Both the position numbers and the translations under genes were made by a program. A DNA stretch of 64,000 bases from Hyphomicrobiaceae bacterium (GTDB taxonomy: Bacteria > Pseudomonadota > Alphaproteobacteria > Rhizobiales > Hyphomicrobiaceae), in assembly GCA_016793635.1 (NCBI GenBank), contig JAEUMD010000007.1, forward strand, positions 62,001 through 126,000. Direction: 5' to 3'. Numbering within the stretch: the stretch's first letter is position 1; every line of letters starts with the position of its first letter. A model generated the notes under the pieces. It had not been told where the DNA came from. It did no database searches and worked only from the letters and a program-made list of their open reading frames with translations. Positions 1-7,818 of this stretch are shown in pieces.

Positions 1-450
1 GACGACTCCAAGGCGGCCATCGGGACCGCGCGCCAACGGCATGATGGCTTCAGCGCCGCGCTCGCCGGCAACACCGAGCCGGCCATTGGCGAGAGGAAAG
101 CCGATCGGGCTCTGGATCACGCCACCTTGCGCGAACGGCACCGGCATCGCCGCCGCTGCCGATCCACTGCCGGCGAGACCTGAGAAAAGGCCCGACAGAA
201 GATTGCCGAACCCCTGCTCGAGCGGACGCAGCGACGCCTTCAGCACGATGCTCGAAAGACTGAGCGCGAGGGAACGCAGCACGTCTCCAAGGCTACGCCC
301 TTTGAGCGCCAGTCCCTCGAAGGCAGAGGTCAGAGACGCACCGAACCTCCGTCCAAGATGTTCGGCGTCGGTGAGGCTGCGCTTCAATTCCGTCGTGTCG
401 GCCGAAATCGTGACGACCCACTCTTCGCTGCCGCCTGTTTCATCGTTCAT
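1..450 (-). CDS. GTA/phage tail tape measure protein (gp11-like), partial
   Basis: The 5' end of a tail tape measure gene whose 3' end lies beyond the window. The ATG is at 450 and the frame stays open to base 1 (150 codons). The visible protein starts MNDETGGSEEWVV, followed by a short helical stretch and Gly/Ala/Leu-rich amphipathic segments (SGLFSGLAGSGSAAAAMPVP), then a GGVIQSP and GERGAEAIMPL motif. That C-terminal motif is typical of short tape-measure proteins in GTA and HK97-like tails. The start overlaps the upstream small gene by 11 bases, as expected in a packed tail operon. The protein should set tail length during assembly. In GTA clusters it is followed by distal tail and baseplate genes, which would lie outside this window. 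Confidence 0.75.
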   Translation of the reverse strand, partial: MNDETGGSEEWVVTISADTTELKRSLTDAEHLGRRFGASLTSAFEGLALKGRSLGDVLRSLALSLSSIVLKASLRPLEQGFGNLLSGLFSGLAGSGSAAAAMPVPFAQGGVIQSPIGFPLANGRLGVAGERGAEAIMPLARGPDGRLGVV

Positions 451-625
451 CGCACACCCTTCGATCCGGATACCGTAGCATCAGGCCTGTCATCTCGCGA
501 CGTGACGGCGGTGCGCATGTTCCTTCTGATCCCGTGATCGCCACGAGCGCCGCCTGCAACTCCTTGAGCGTCATCGACCAGAACGCCCGTGGCTCGAGAC
601 GCAAAAGCCCGAGACCCGCCGCCAT
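440..625 (-). CDS. Phage tail assembly chaperone-like small protein (GTA gp10.1-like)
   Basis: A 61-residue protein beginning MAAGLGLLRLEPRAFWSMTL. The pattern G-L-G-x-L-R-L-x-P-x-x-F-W-x-M-T followed by an amphipathic helix is the signature of the small rcc01693-type proteins encoded between the GTA major tail region and the tape measure gene. The ATG at 625 shares one base with the TGA of the preceding gene, and an in-frame GTG at 628 is an alternative start. Its stop overlaps the start of the tape measure gene. It probably acts as a tail assembly chaperone. This is inferred from position and pattern; the family is not characterised in detail. Confidence 0.65.
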   Translation of the reverse strand: MAAGLGLLRLEPRAFWSMTLKELQAALVAITGSEGTCAPPSRREMTGLMLRYPDRRVCDER

Positions 626-1020
626 CACGTCGTTCCAGGGAAAGGGCGATTTCCAATTGCCCCCCCGTCACTGCCCGCTTCAGACACACGCTCGACCTTG
701 GCCGCTTTCTCATCTCCAGCGAACGTTGCCGCCAGCAGACGCGCGACGATGTCGACGTATCCGGCCACTCCGCCCTCCGCCCGCATCCGCGCGACATCGC
801 TCTCAGTCACATCCGCTCCTGCGCCGCGTAACCCGGCGGCGATGATGCGCATGGCGTCGCGCGCCGATATCCGCCCGCCTTCGAACCGGATGGCGAGCGC
901 CAACATGTCCTCGTCACCGAATGCCTGTTCCAGCTCCGCCAACGCACCAAGCGTCAGGCAAAGCCGATGTGTCTTGCCGTCGAGAACTCCGTCGACCTCG
1001 CCGCGACGCGCGTTGGCCAT
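625..1020 (-). CDS. GTA gp10-like tail protein (gene transfer agent family protein)
   Basis: A 131-residue protein starting MANARRGEVDGVLDGKTHRLCLTLGALAELE. The beta-hairpin followed by L-T-L-G-A-L-A-E-L-E, then a helical domain with ISARDAMRIIAAGLRGAG, matches the GTA-gp10 family of tail-chaperone-like proteins. It follows the major tail protein by 19 bases and is coupled to the next gene by a one-base stop/start overlap. The last 20 or so residues are low-complexity and may be poorly conserved. It is expected to act in tail tube or tape-measure assembly. Confidence 0.75.
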   Translation of the reverse strand: MANARRGEVDGVLDGKTHRLCLTLGALAELEQAFGDEDMLALAIRFEGGRISARDAMRIIAAGLRGAGADVTESDVARMRAEGGVAGYVDIVARLLAATFAGDEKAAKVERVSEAGSDGGAIGNRPFPGTT

Positions 1021-1039
1021 GTGTCACCCCCTGCTATCG

Positions 1040-1453
1040 TTAGGACGCCGCGAAGACGAGTTCGCCAGCACTGTCGAGCGACAGTTCGAAGGCAATCTCT
1101 CCGTCGTGGCGGCCTGTCAGCTCGAACGAGGTGATCTGCATTTGCCCCGTGACTGTGCCGAAGTCCGGGACGACGACTTGCCACGCGCGAATACCGCCGT
1201 CGAAGAACAAACCCCTCACAATCTCGTCGGATTGGGCGTCCTTGAAGATGCCCGCGCCCGTAACCCTCGCCGATTTCACTCCGGCTCCCCCTAGCAGCTC
1301 GCGCCAGTGCCCCACGGAATCCGCGTTGGTCACGTCCACCGTCTCGGCATTGAATGCAATCGCACGCGAGCGAAGGCCCGCCACCGTTGTGAAGCTGCCG
1401 AGGCCGTCGCCATCGACCTTCAGCAGCAGGTCCTTGCCCTTCTGTGCAGCCAT
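1040..1453 (-). CDS. Phage major tail tube protein, TP901-1/GTA gp9 family
   Basis: A 137-residue protein beginning MAAQKGKDLLLKVDG. The order K-G-x-D-L-L-L-K, then AETVDVTNADSVGHWRELL and a late FELSLDSAG strand, is characteristic of the TP901-1-type major tail protein that polymerises into the non-contractile tail tube. The start is supported by an AAGGA Shine-Dalgarno sequence about eight bases upstream. Length fits RcGTA gp9. It lies between the tail terminator (gp8-like) and gp10-like genes, as in known GTA clusters. Confidence 0.88.
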   Translation of the reverse strand: MAAQKGKDLLLKVDGDGLGSFTTVAGLRSRAIAFNAETVDVTNADSVGHWRELLGGAGVKSARVTGAGIFKDAQSDEIVRGLFFDGGIRAWQVVVPDFGTVTGQMQITSFELTGRHDGEIAFELSLDSAGELVFAAS

Positions 1454-1517
1454 GTTTGGTTCCTTTTTGATGAGCGAATGACGCGCGACATGGCGCGGAA
1501 ATGGACGACGGCTTGGC

Positions 1518-1925
1518 TCAGACCGGCTCCGTCACGACGCGGTAGCGGACGATTCCGTGATATGTCTCGCCATCGCTGTCGCGACGAGCTTCCGAAAGCT
1601 CGTGCCGCAAGTTCACGATCTGGTGGAACTCGAGCTCCGGCTTCCTGTCGTGGAGCAGGGCGACCAGAACATCGATGATTTCATGCACCTTCTTGCGGCC
1701 CGGAGCGCGCGACCAGACATGCAGTGTCACCAGATGCTCGTGGCCCGGCTCGCTGCCTGTCGACCAGTCGCGCACGAGGCTCTGGCCGAACGTGACATAG
1801 GGCAGTTCGGCGCGCTGCGGCACGTCGTCGTAGACTCGCGGTCCACCGAGGGCTGCGGTGAGTGTGGCGTCGCCCTTCAACAACAGATACAGCGAGCGTT
1901 GCAGCTCGAGTGCCGAGTTCGCCAT
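1518..1925 (-). CDS. Tail terminator / DUF3168 protein (GTA gp8-like)
   Basis: A 135-residue DUF3168 protein: MANSALELQRSLYLLLKGDATL, then the conserved G-x-R-V-Y-D-x-V-P segment (GGPRVYDDVPQRAELPYVTFG) and HLVTLHVWSRAPGRKKVHEI. These are the landmarks of the tail-completion proteins that cap the tail tube and join it to the head. It starts two bases after the stop of a small upstream gene. A 64-base gap separates it from the major tail gene and carries that gene's Shine-Dalgarno site. Confidence 0.85.
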   Translation of the reverse strand: MANSALELQRSLYLLLKGDATLTAALGGPRVYDDVPQRAELPYVTFGQSLVRDWSTGSEPGHEHLVTLHVWSRAPGRKKVHEIIDVLVALLHDRKPELEFHQIVNLRHELSEARRDSDGETYHGIVRYRVVTEPV

Positions 1926-1927
1926 CG

Positions 1928-2113
1928 CTAACTGCCTTCCGTCGCATCACTCGCAGGAATATCCGCAACGCTCTGCACGTCCTGAAACGTCGTGCTCGCC
2001 TTGACGCGGCGGCGCCAAGCTCGCTCCGCAGCACGGCGCGCGAGGCGAGCCTCGACCCGATCGCGGACCCGCCCTTCGATGCGACGGCTCAGGCCGCTCA
2101 GTCGAACAGACAT
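1928..2113 (-). CDS. Small Arg-rich protein in GTA cluster, unknown
   Basis: A 61-residue frame (MSVRLSGLSRRIEGRVRDRV...) packed exactly between the head-closure gene (2 bases away) and the DUF3168 gene (2 bases away). The fit to these boundaries is the main evidence that it is translated. It is strongly basic (many Arg) with a predicted helical middle and an acidic, Ser-rich tail. It could be a shortened relative of the HK97 gp10-type tail proteins often encoded here, but I cannot show that. I recognise no catalytic motif. Confidence 0.5.
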   Translation of the reverse strand: MSVRLSGLSRRIEGRVRDRVEARLARRAAERAWRRRVKASTTFQDVQSVADIPASDATEGS

Positions 2114-2115
2114 CC

Positions 2116-2442
2116 TCACAGCTCGCGCTCCTCGCACAGGCACTTGAGAAACCGGCGTCGTTCGTCAACGTCGATCACCACGCGGATATCGAATGTCCGC
2201 GCCGCGAAGCGAAAACGCATGTCGGGCCTCACGCCCTCGCGCCAGCGCAGCCACACTTCGTGAGTTACCCGGCCGGCGAGCTGGTCCGCCGCCTCACGTT
2301 CGTTGCCCCCGAGCGGCCGTACCGCTGCCCAAACCTCGGCCTGCTCGTGCCAAGTCTCGACCGCGCCACCGCAGCCATCGTCCTCGCGCACCGCCGCCTC
2401 CAGCGAGAGTCGATGGCGCAGATCGCCGATACGCACCGTCAT
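2116..2442 (-). CDS. Phage head closure / head-tail adaptor protein (GTA gp7-like)
   Basis: A 108-residue protein MTVRIGDLRHRLSLEAAVREDDGCGG with the R-I-G-x-L-R-H-R-L opening, then a VWAAVRPLGGNEREAADQ segment and T-H-E-V-W-L-R-W-R-x-G-x-x-P-x-M-R-F. This is the SPP1 gp16-like head-tail joining family. The ATG at 2442 shares one base with the stop of the upstream connector gene, which argues against the longer upstream reading frame. It should plug the portal vertex and connect it to the tail terminator. Confidence 0.85.
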   Translation of the reverse strand: MTVRIGDLRHRLSLEAAVREDDGCGGAVETWHEQAEVWAAVRPLGGNEREAADQLAGRVTHEVWLRWREGVRPDMRFRFAARTFDIRVVIDVDERRRFLKCLCEEREL

Positions 2443-3017
2443 CACAGCCGCACCGGACGATAGGGGCCGAGCAACCGGCTCACCGCTCCCGGAACATGTG
2501 TCTGCGGCGCGCCGATCTCGAAGGGATCGCGATGTTCGTACCAGTGCGCTACGAGCAGCATCAGTGCCTGGCGTATCGGTGCCGGAACATCCTCTGCGGT
2601 TGTGCCGAAGCCGGCGACGAGATCGATCTCGATGCCGGCGACTGGTCGCCCCGGCGGCGGCCATCCCGCACCGCGGCGCACGAGGCGCTGCGGCCGCCCG
2701 GCCGCCGCCAGTTCATAATCATCGGCCGAAACGACTGCTGAATTTCCGTCGCGGTCACGGACGCGAATTTCCTCGATGCCTTGCACTGGCGAAATCGGCA
2801 ACGCCAACGCACCGTCTGCCGGCCAAGCGTCGAGCACGAGGCGCCAGCCCTGCGAGATCAAGGCCAGACCGAGCGCCGCCTCGATATGCAGTCGTGATGT
2901 CAGGATGAGGCTCGCCAGCAACGTATCCTCGCCCGCGCCGTCGAGGCGCAGGTGCAGCTTCACCTGGTCGAGCGTCAAGGGCTCGCCGAGCGGGGCGTTC
3001 CGCATCATCAGCGCCAT
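2442..3017 (-). CDS. Head-tail connector protein (phiE125 gp8 family, GTA gp6-like)
   Basis: A 191-residue protein. The start at 3017 is chosen because a perfect AGGAGG lies seven bases upstream; longer in-frame starts lack this. The sequence (EPLTLDQVKLHLRLDG, then LILTSRLHIEAALGLALISQGW and a C-terminal IRQALMLLVAHWYEHRDPFE) is the standard phiE125 gp8 connector pattern, an N-terminal helical domain that docks under the portal. It follows the capsid gene after a 159-base gap containing two hairpins (see the entry at 3074). It is translationally coupled to the head-closure gene. Confidence 0.87.
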   Translation of the reverse strand: MALMMRNAPLGEPLTLDQVKLHLRLDGAGEDTLLASLILTSRLHIEAALGLALISQGWRLVLDAWPADGALALPISPVQGIEEIRVRDRDGNSAVVSADDYELAAAGRPQRLVRRGAGWPPPGRPVAGIEIDLVAGFGTTAEDVPAPIRQALMLLVAHWYEHRDPFEIGAPQTHVPGAVSRLLGPYRPVRL

Positions 3018-3073
3018 CGTCCATCCTCCTGCTGTGCCGGCATCCGGCGTCCTTCCCAGCTCTAGAATAAGAA

Positions 3074-3136
3074 GCGGGGCCGCCCCGGGGATAAGGACGG
3101 CCCCGCAGTAGCCGCGCGGGCGGGAGGAACTCCCGC
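3074..3136 (-). terminator. Paired hairpins between capsid and connector genes
   Basis: Two inverted repeats lie just downstream of the capsid gene. The first has arms GCGGGGCCG at 3074-3082 and CGGCCCCGC at 3098-3106, followed on the minus strand by a short T-rich stretch (TTCTTATT). The second is GCGGGAG-GAA-CTCCCGC at 3120-3136. Neither has a long U tract, so partial termination or 3'-end protection of capsid mRNA is more likely than complete termination. This would help make capsid protein in excess of connector. Function is inferred from structure only. Confidence 0.45.
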
Positions 3137-3176
3137 GCGGGTCACACATCTCGAAGCGCCACAGCGCGAAGCGCGC

Positions 3177-4397
3177 TCAGGCGCCGAACTTCAACAGCTT
3201 CAGCGCATCGAAATCCTGCACGCCGCCACCGACGCGCTTCGTCGTGTAGAACAGCACGTAAGGCTTCGAGCTGTAGGGGTCGCGAAGAACGCGGATGCCG
3301 ACGCGGTCGACGATCAGGTAGCCGCGACGGAAGTCACCGAAGGCGATCGACATGGAGTTCGCCGCGATGTCCGGCATGTCCTCTGCCTCGGCGATGGGGA
3401 AGCCGAGAAGCGTCGGCGCCTGGCCCGGTTCGGACGCGGGCTGCCACAGATAGGTGCCATCTCCGTCCTTGAGCTTGCGCACCTGTGACTGCGTCGCCCG
3501 GTTCATGACGAAATGCGCATTGGCGCGATAGCCCGCACGCACGGCGTAGATGAGATCGATCAGCACGTCACCGGGATCGCTCGCGGGAAACGCCGCAGAA
3601 ACGCCGGTCGCGACGGTGCCGATGTTGCCCCAACTCCAGCTCGCGTTGGCGACTGTCGGATACGAGAGAAATCCCTTCGGCTGGTTGATGCCGTCGCCCG
3701 AGACGAAGGCCGTTCCCTCCTGCTCCGCGAACGCGACGCGCACCTCCTCGGCGAGCCACTCGTCGATATTGACGGCACTGTCGTCGAGCAGGCTCGCGGT
3801 CGCGGCCGGCATCGCGTAGAGCTCCATCGTCGGGAACGCAAGTTCCGACAGCGTCGGCGTCGTCGTCTGCGGACGCGCCGCGGTCTCGCCGATCCAGCCG
3901 GTAGCGAAGCCCGAGACCGCGTAAGGGCGCTTGTAGACCGACCCCGACACCTGGCGCACCCCGGCGATCGCGCGGATCGGAGAGATGTCGCGCAGCGCGC
4001 GATTGATCGTCGTCTCCGTCTCGTCGGGCACCAGGTAGCCGCCGTCCGGGTCGGACCCAACCGACAGCGCCTTGCCCTCGATGGCGCGCAGACCCGACAC
4101 CTCACCCTTGCGCACGTAGCCGTCGAAGGCGCTCTTGTGCTGGATCGAAATGGACGACCGCGGTGCCGGGCCACCGAGCGGCGGCCGCTGAGACTTCACC
4201 GTGAGCTGATCCAGCGCGCGGTCGATGCGCGCCAGCTTCTCGACAGTCACCACATCCTCTCCCGTGCGCCGCTCCATCTCGTCGAGCCGCCGGTCGTTGG
4301 TCTCCTTGAACTCCTCGAACGCGCGCATGAACTCATCGAACGCAGCTCCGACATCGCCACCCGCCGTCTTCGTCTCGTAGATCGTCCTGTCCGTCAT
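3177..4397 (-). CDS. HK97-family major capsid protein (GTA gp5-like)
   Basis: A 406-residue HK97-fold capsid protein. The N-terminal ~90 residues are a charged coiled-coil scaffold (EFMRAFEEFKETNDRRLDEM), the delta domain that the cognate protease removes. The fold region begins around ALSVGSDPDGGYLVPDETE, followed by ISPIRAIAGVRQVSG, AFVSGDGINQPKGFLSY, the FVMNRATQSQVRKLKDGDG strand and a C-terminal RVGGGVQDFDALKLLKFG. The ATG at 4397 overlaps the protease TGA by four bases (ATGA). Length and order match RcGTA gp5. Confidence 0.93.
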   Translation of the reverse strand: MTDRTIYETKTAGGDVGAAFDEFMRAFEEFKETNDRRLDEMERRTGEDVVTVEKLARIDRALDQLTVKSQRPPLGGPAPRSSISIQHKSAFDGYVRKGEVSGLRAIEGKALSVGSDPDGGYLVPDETETTINRALRDISPIRAIAGVRQVSGSVYKRPYAVSGFATGWIGETAARPQTTTPTLSELAFPTMELYAMPAATASLLDDSAVNIDEWLAEEVRVAFAEQEGTAFVSGDGINQPKGFLSYPTVANASWSWGNIGTVATGVSAAFPASDPGDVLIDLIYAVRAGYRANAHFVMNRATQSQVRKLKDGDGTYLWQPASEPGQAPTLLGFPIAEAEDMPDIAANSMSIAFGDFRRGYLIVDRVGIRVLRDPYSSKPYVLFYTTKRVGGGVQDFDALKLLKFGA

Positions 4398-5128
4398 GTG
4401 TTCTGATCCTCGTGTGGTTTCCAACCGAGGCCCGCGCTCATCCGTCGCGCCGCATCCCGCATGCGCTCGGCCAAGATCACCGCCCCGCTCACCTCCGCGC
4501 CCGCGTCCCGCAGGGCTTGAAGTCCTTTGATACCGTCGCGCATCATGGCGCGTGCCTGCGCGCGGGTTAGGCCCGCAGCGCGCGTGAGCCAGCGCTCCAT
4601 TTCGCGCTCGGTCGGAAAGCCGCCCGCGAACGGCGCGTCCTTGAAACTGTCGATGCGCGCGTCAGGCAGCATCGGAAATGTCACGATCGAGATTTCCCAA
4701 AGGTCGATGCGCTCGAGGCGCCGCACGCCACTCTTGGCATCACGCCGCGCCTTCTCGGCCTTGAAGCCGATTGAAAGACCGTCGAGTGCGCCCGCCTTCA
4801 TCAGTGAGAGCACCTCGCGCGCTCGCGCCACGTCGCGCATAAGGCGACCGCGTGCGAACAGGCCCTTGCGGTCCTCTTCGATCTGCTCCCACACACCGAT
4901 CGGCTCGGCGGGATCGTGCTGGAACAGCATGCGAATGCCGCGTGGTCCGCGCCGCGCAAGGCTTTCCTTGAACGCGCCTGGAATGACGATATCGCGGCTC
5001 AGGTCCTCCCGCCCGAACAGGCTTGCATAGCCTTCGAACGCTCCATCTTCCGCAACACTCTTGAGATCGAGCGCCGTGAACTTCGCTTCCACGCCCGTGA
5101 GCACACGCCCGCAGATCCGATCCGCCAT
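4394..5128 (-). CDS. HK97-family prohead protease (GTA gp4-like)
   Basis: A 244-residue serine protease of the S78 prohead family. It shows F-E-G-Y-A-S-L-F near residue 31, SRDIVIPGAF, then H71 in LFQHDPAEPIGVW and S119 in ALDGLSIGF, the expected His and Ser of the catalytic centre. The C-terminal part after about residue 165 is an extended helical region that could interact with capsid. It should cleave the capsid delta domain and itself during maturation. It is coupled to the capsid gene by a four-base overlap and lies 58 bases after the portal gene; no separate gp3.5-like gene fits in that gap. Confidence 0.9.
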   Translation of the reverse strand: MADRICGRVLTGVEAKFTALDLKSVAEDGAFEGYASLFGREDLSRDIVIPGAFKESLARRGPRGIRMLFQHDPAEPIGVWEQIEEDRKGLFARGRLMRDVARAREVLSLMKAGALDGLSIGFKAEKARRDAKSGVRRLERIDLWEISIVTFPMLPDARIDSFKDAPFAGGFPTEREMERWLTRAAGLTRAQARAMMRDGIKGLQALRDAGAEVSGAVILAERMRDAARRMSAGLGWKPHEDQNT

Positions 5129-5186
5129 CGGCCAACCTCACTCGTCAAATCGCTATTGATGTGCTTTTGAAAGGAGCGCGCCGCGC

Positions 5187-6383
5187 TCACCTCGCCCCGT
5201 TCGCCGGTCCGTAACCCGCCGCCGCCCGCTTCTCGTCGCTGGTGAGGAAGCTCGCCTTCTCGAGCCGCGACCACAACTGATCGCGCTCCGTCGAAAGCGC
5301 TTCGATCGCGTCGAGATCTGGTCTGAGTTCGAGGCGGCCACCCCACGCCGGCGCAAGCCATGCCGACATCGCCTTCGACGTGCGTGTCACCAGCGGCAAA
5401 ACCGTCTGGCGCCAGAACGAGCGGCTTGCCTCCTGGTAGTTCGAATACGTGTTGTCGCCGGGGATGCCGAGAAGCATCGGTGGCACACCGACGGCGAGTG
5501 CAATCTCGCGTGCAGCCGCATTGCGTGCCTCGACGAAATCCATGTCCTTCGGGCTCATACCGATCTGCTTCCAATCGAGCCCACCCTCGAGAAGCATTGG
5601 CCGCCCCGCCTGCCGTGCCCCTTGGAAGCCGGCCTCGAGTTCCCCCTTCAAACGATCGAACTGCTCTTGCGTCAGGTTCCCGTCCCGCGCTGCATAGACG
5701 AGTGCGCCCGACGGGCGGGCCGAGTTATCGAGCAGCGCCTTGTTCCAACGGCCGGCCTGATTGTGAATGTCGATCGCCGAGGCCGCGGCCTCGATGGGAC
5801 TCATCCCGTAGTAATCGTTTGCCGGATGAAAGAGCCGAAGGTGCAACACGCGGCGCACGCCGTCGACTGCATCGCCTTCGAGCCGCACCGAGCGTCCGCC
5901 GACGGTATAGTCGTAGCCTTCCGGCCAGCCATCCGAGCCGGGGATCACCTTCATCCGGTCGGGCCGCAACGCATGCAGTTCGCGCAGGCGCCCATCGATG
6001 CCGACCGCCTCGACGTAGGCATTGCCGGCGACCAGCAGGTAACCGTACCAACTCTCGAAGAAATCCGCGACCGTATGATCGATGCTCGGGTGAGCGACGA
6101 GATCGAGGAATGGATGGCTTTCGATCTCGGTCGCACCGTCGTAGAGAAGCAAGGGAATCGATGCCGCCGCCTCTGCCACCATGCGCACCGAGCGATAGAC
6201 GATGGCGTTCTGCATGAAGCCTTCGCGCGCGAACGAAGCGTAGTCGCGCGGCGCCCATACCGGCTCGCCGAGATGCTCGATCGCGACGAGGCGTTGCGCC
6301 CGGCTCGCCTTCATCTCCGCTGCGGTCGGACCTTGCGCTCGCCACGGCATCAGCCGGGCCAGCGCATCGTGGATGCGGGCCAT
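5187..6383 (-). CDS. HK97-family phage portal protein (GTA gp3-like)
   Basis: A 398-residue portal protein. Landmarks: QNAIVYRSVRMVAEAAASIPLLLYDG near residue 54, LLVAGNAYVEAVG, LHLRLFHPANDYYGMSPIEAAASAIDIHNQAGRWNKALLDNSARPSG and VGVPPMLLGIPGDNTYSNYQEASRSFWRQTVLPLV, the classic portal signature. It forms the dodecameric ring through which DNA is packaged. It follows the large terminase gene by 61 bases. Length is normal for GTA portals. Confidence 0.93.
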   Translation of the reverse strand: MARIHDALARLMPWRAQGPTAAEMKASRAQRLVAIEHLGEPVWAPRDYASFAREGFMQNAIVYRSVRMVAEAAASIPLLLYDGATEIESHPFLDLVAHPSIDHTVADFFESWYGYLLVAGNAYVEAVGIDGRLRELHALRPDRMKVIPGSDGWPEGYDYTVGGRSVRLEGDAVDGVRRVLHLRLFHPANDYYGMSPIEAAASAIDIHNQAGRWNKALLDNSARPSGALVYAARDGNLTQEQFDRLKGELEAGFQGARQAGRPMLLEGGLDWKQIGMSPKDMDFVEARNAAAREIALAVGVPPMLLGIPGDNTYSNYQEASRSFWRQTVLPLVTRTSKAMSAWLAPAWGGRLELRPDLDAIEALSTERDQLWSRLEKASFLTSDEKRAAAGYGPANGAR

Positions 6384-6444
6384 TCGGGATATCCTCGTTT
6401 CTCGAGCTTGTGTCGTGACGTTGCCGGCGAGGCGCCAGCTCCGT

Positions 6445-7818
6445 TCAAAGGCGACGCAGGAACGGGGTCAGCACCGGCCGCGGCGGTTCCGGCGGGTCGA
6501 TCATCAAGTCGGTCAGCGCCCAGACCAGAGCATCGAGCCGGTCCGGGCTGCGGCCACTCGCGCGCCCGTCGCTGCCAAACGCCGCCATTTGTTCCTCGAG
6601 CGCGTCGAAGCGTCCGGCATGCGCAACACGCCCTTCCGCATAAAGCGCCGCCACGGGCTCCGCGCGCACCCACTTGCCGCGTGTCGCGCGCACCGTCCGC
6701 ACGGGCATTGCTGCGTCGATCTGCTTCAAGACCGCGACAACCAGATCGCCGCCCTGGTTGATCTCCGCGACGACGCGGTCCGCACGATGATCGTGATAGG
6801 CGGCGCGCACCGCTCGCGCCCACACGCTCGGCTCGCGTCCCTGCACGGTCCTGTCGTCGATCACGTAGACGCGTCCATCCTTGCCTATGCCGGCGACGAC
6901 GATGCCGCACGCGTCCGACGTGGCCGTTGCCGTCACGGGCGGGTCGACAGCCACGACCACTGTACGAAGCAACGGCGCCTGCTCAACCCGGGCATCATCG
7001 ATCCAGTCACGTCTCCAAAGTCCGCCCTTCAGATCCTCGATCAACTCGCCCTCGAGTTCCTGGCGCCCGAGCAGAGACCCCGCGTAACGCCGCTCCATCT
7101 CAGCAAGAAACGTCGGCGAGAGGTTGCCGGCGTTGGCTGCCGTCGCAGCGCGGGTGGTCACCGTCTGCCGATCGGCGAGAATCGCTTTCAGTAACGGCAC
7201 AGGCCGCGGCGTCGTCGTCACCGTCACCTGTGGTTGATCGCCAAGCCTCAGCGCGAACTGCAGCATGTCCCACGTCGCCTCGGCGTTACGCCACTTGCAG
7301 AGCTCGTCGCACCACGCCGCCGCGAACTGCGGGCCGCGCAAGGCGTCGGGGCATTCGGCCGAAAATATTTCAGCTACGGTTCCGTTCGGCCAGACGAGAC
7401 GGCCCTTCGATGTTTCGAAGCGCGGACGCTCCGCTTCGCCATGCACGGCGAGCAAGCCCGACTGCCCCTCGATCATGACCCGGCGAACATCGGCAAGCGT
7501 CTCGCCGATCAAAGCGATACGCGCCGCTGGCACACCGGCTATCGGCGACACTCCTAACGCTTTCGCGCGCACCCATTCCGCGCCCGCCCGCGTCTTTCCC
7601 GCACCGCGCCCGCCAAGTATCAGCCAAACGCGCCAAGGAGCTTCCGCCATAGTCGCTGGTGGCAGTTGATCGTCGCGCGCCCACACCTGCCAGTCGCCCA
7701 AAAGGAACACGAGTTCGTCGTCGGTCAGACCGGCGAGGAGACGGGCTATGTCAGTTTCGCTCGAGCAGTTTCGCAATGCGTCGCGCAAGCTCCTGGCGGC
7801 GGCGCTCCGTCGTGTCAC
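6445..7818 (-). CDS. Terminase large subunit / DNA-packaging ATPase (GTA gp2-like)
   Basis: A protein of up to 457 residues. The N-terminal ATPase has a Walker A loop GGRGAGKT at 69-76 and a D-E pair in AAWCDELCKWRNAEATWDML; the C-terminal nuclease region opens with VVVAVDPPVTA and ends with DRLDALVWALTDLM. It pumps DNA into the prohead and cuts it. The start is uncertain: the ATG at 7818 overlaps the upstream gp1-like gene by 68 bases, and a TTG near 7776 is a shorter possibility. The family assignment does not depend on this. Confidence 0.9.
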   Translation of the reverse strand: MTRRSAAARSLRDALRNCSSETDIARLLAGLTDDELVFLLGDWQVWARDDQLPPATMAEAPWRVWLILGGRGAGKTRAGAEWVRAKALGVSPIAGVPAARIALIGETLADVRRVMIEGQSGLLAVHGEAERPRFETSKGRLVWPNGTVAEIFSAECPDALRGPQFAAAWCDELCKWRNAEATWDMLQFALRLGDQPQVTVTTTPRPVPLLKAILADRQTVTTRAATAANAGNLSPTFLAEMERRYAGSLLGRQELEGELIEDLKGGLWRRDWIDDARVEQAPLLRTVVVAVDPPVTATATSDACGIVVAGIGKDGRVYVIDDRTVQGREPSVWARAVRAAYHDHRADRVVAEINQGGDLVVAVLKQIDAAMPVRTVRATRGKWVRAEPVAALYAEGRVAHAGRFDALEEQMAAFGSDGRASGRSPDRLDALVWALTDLMIDPPEPPRPVLTPFLRRL

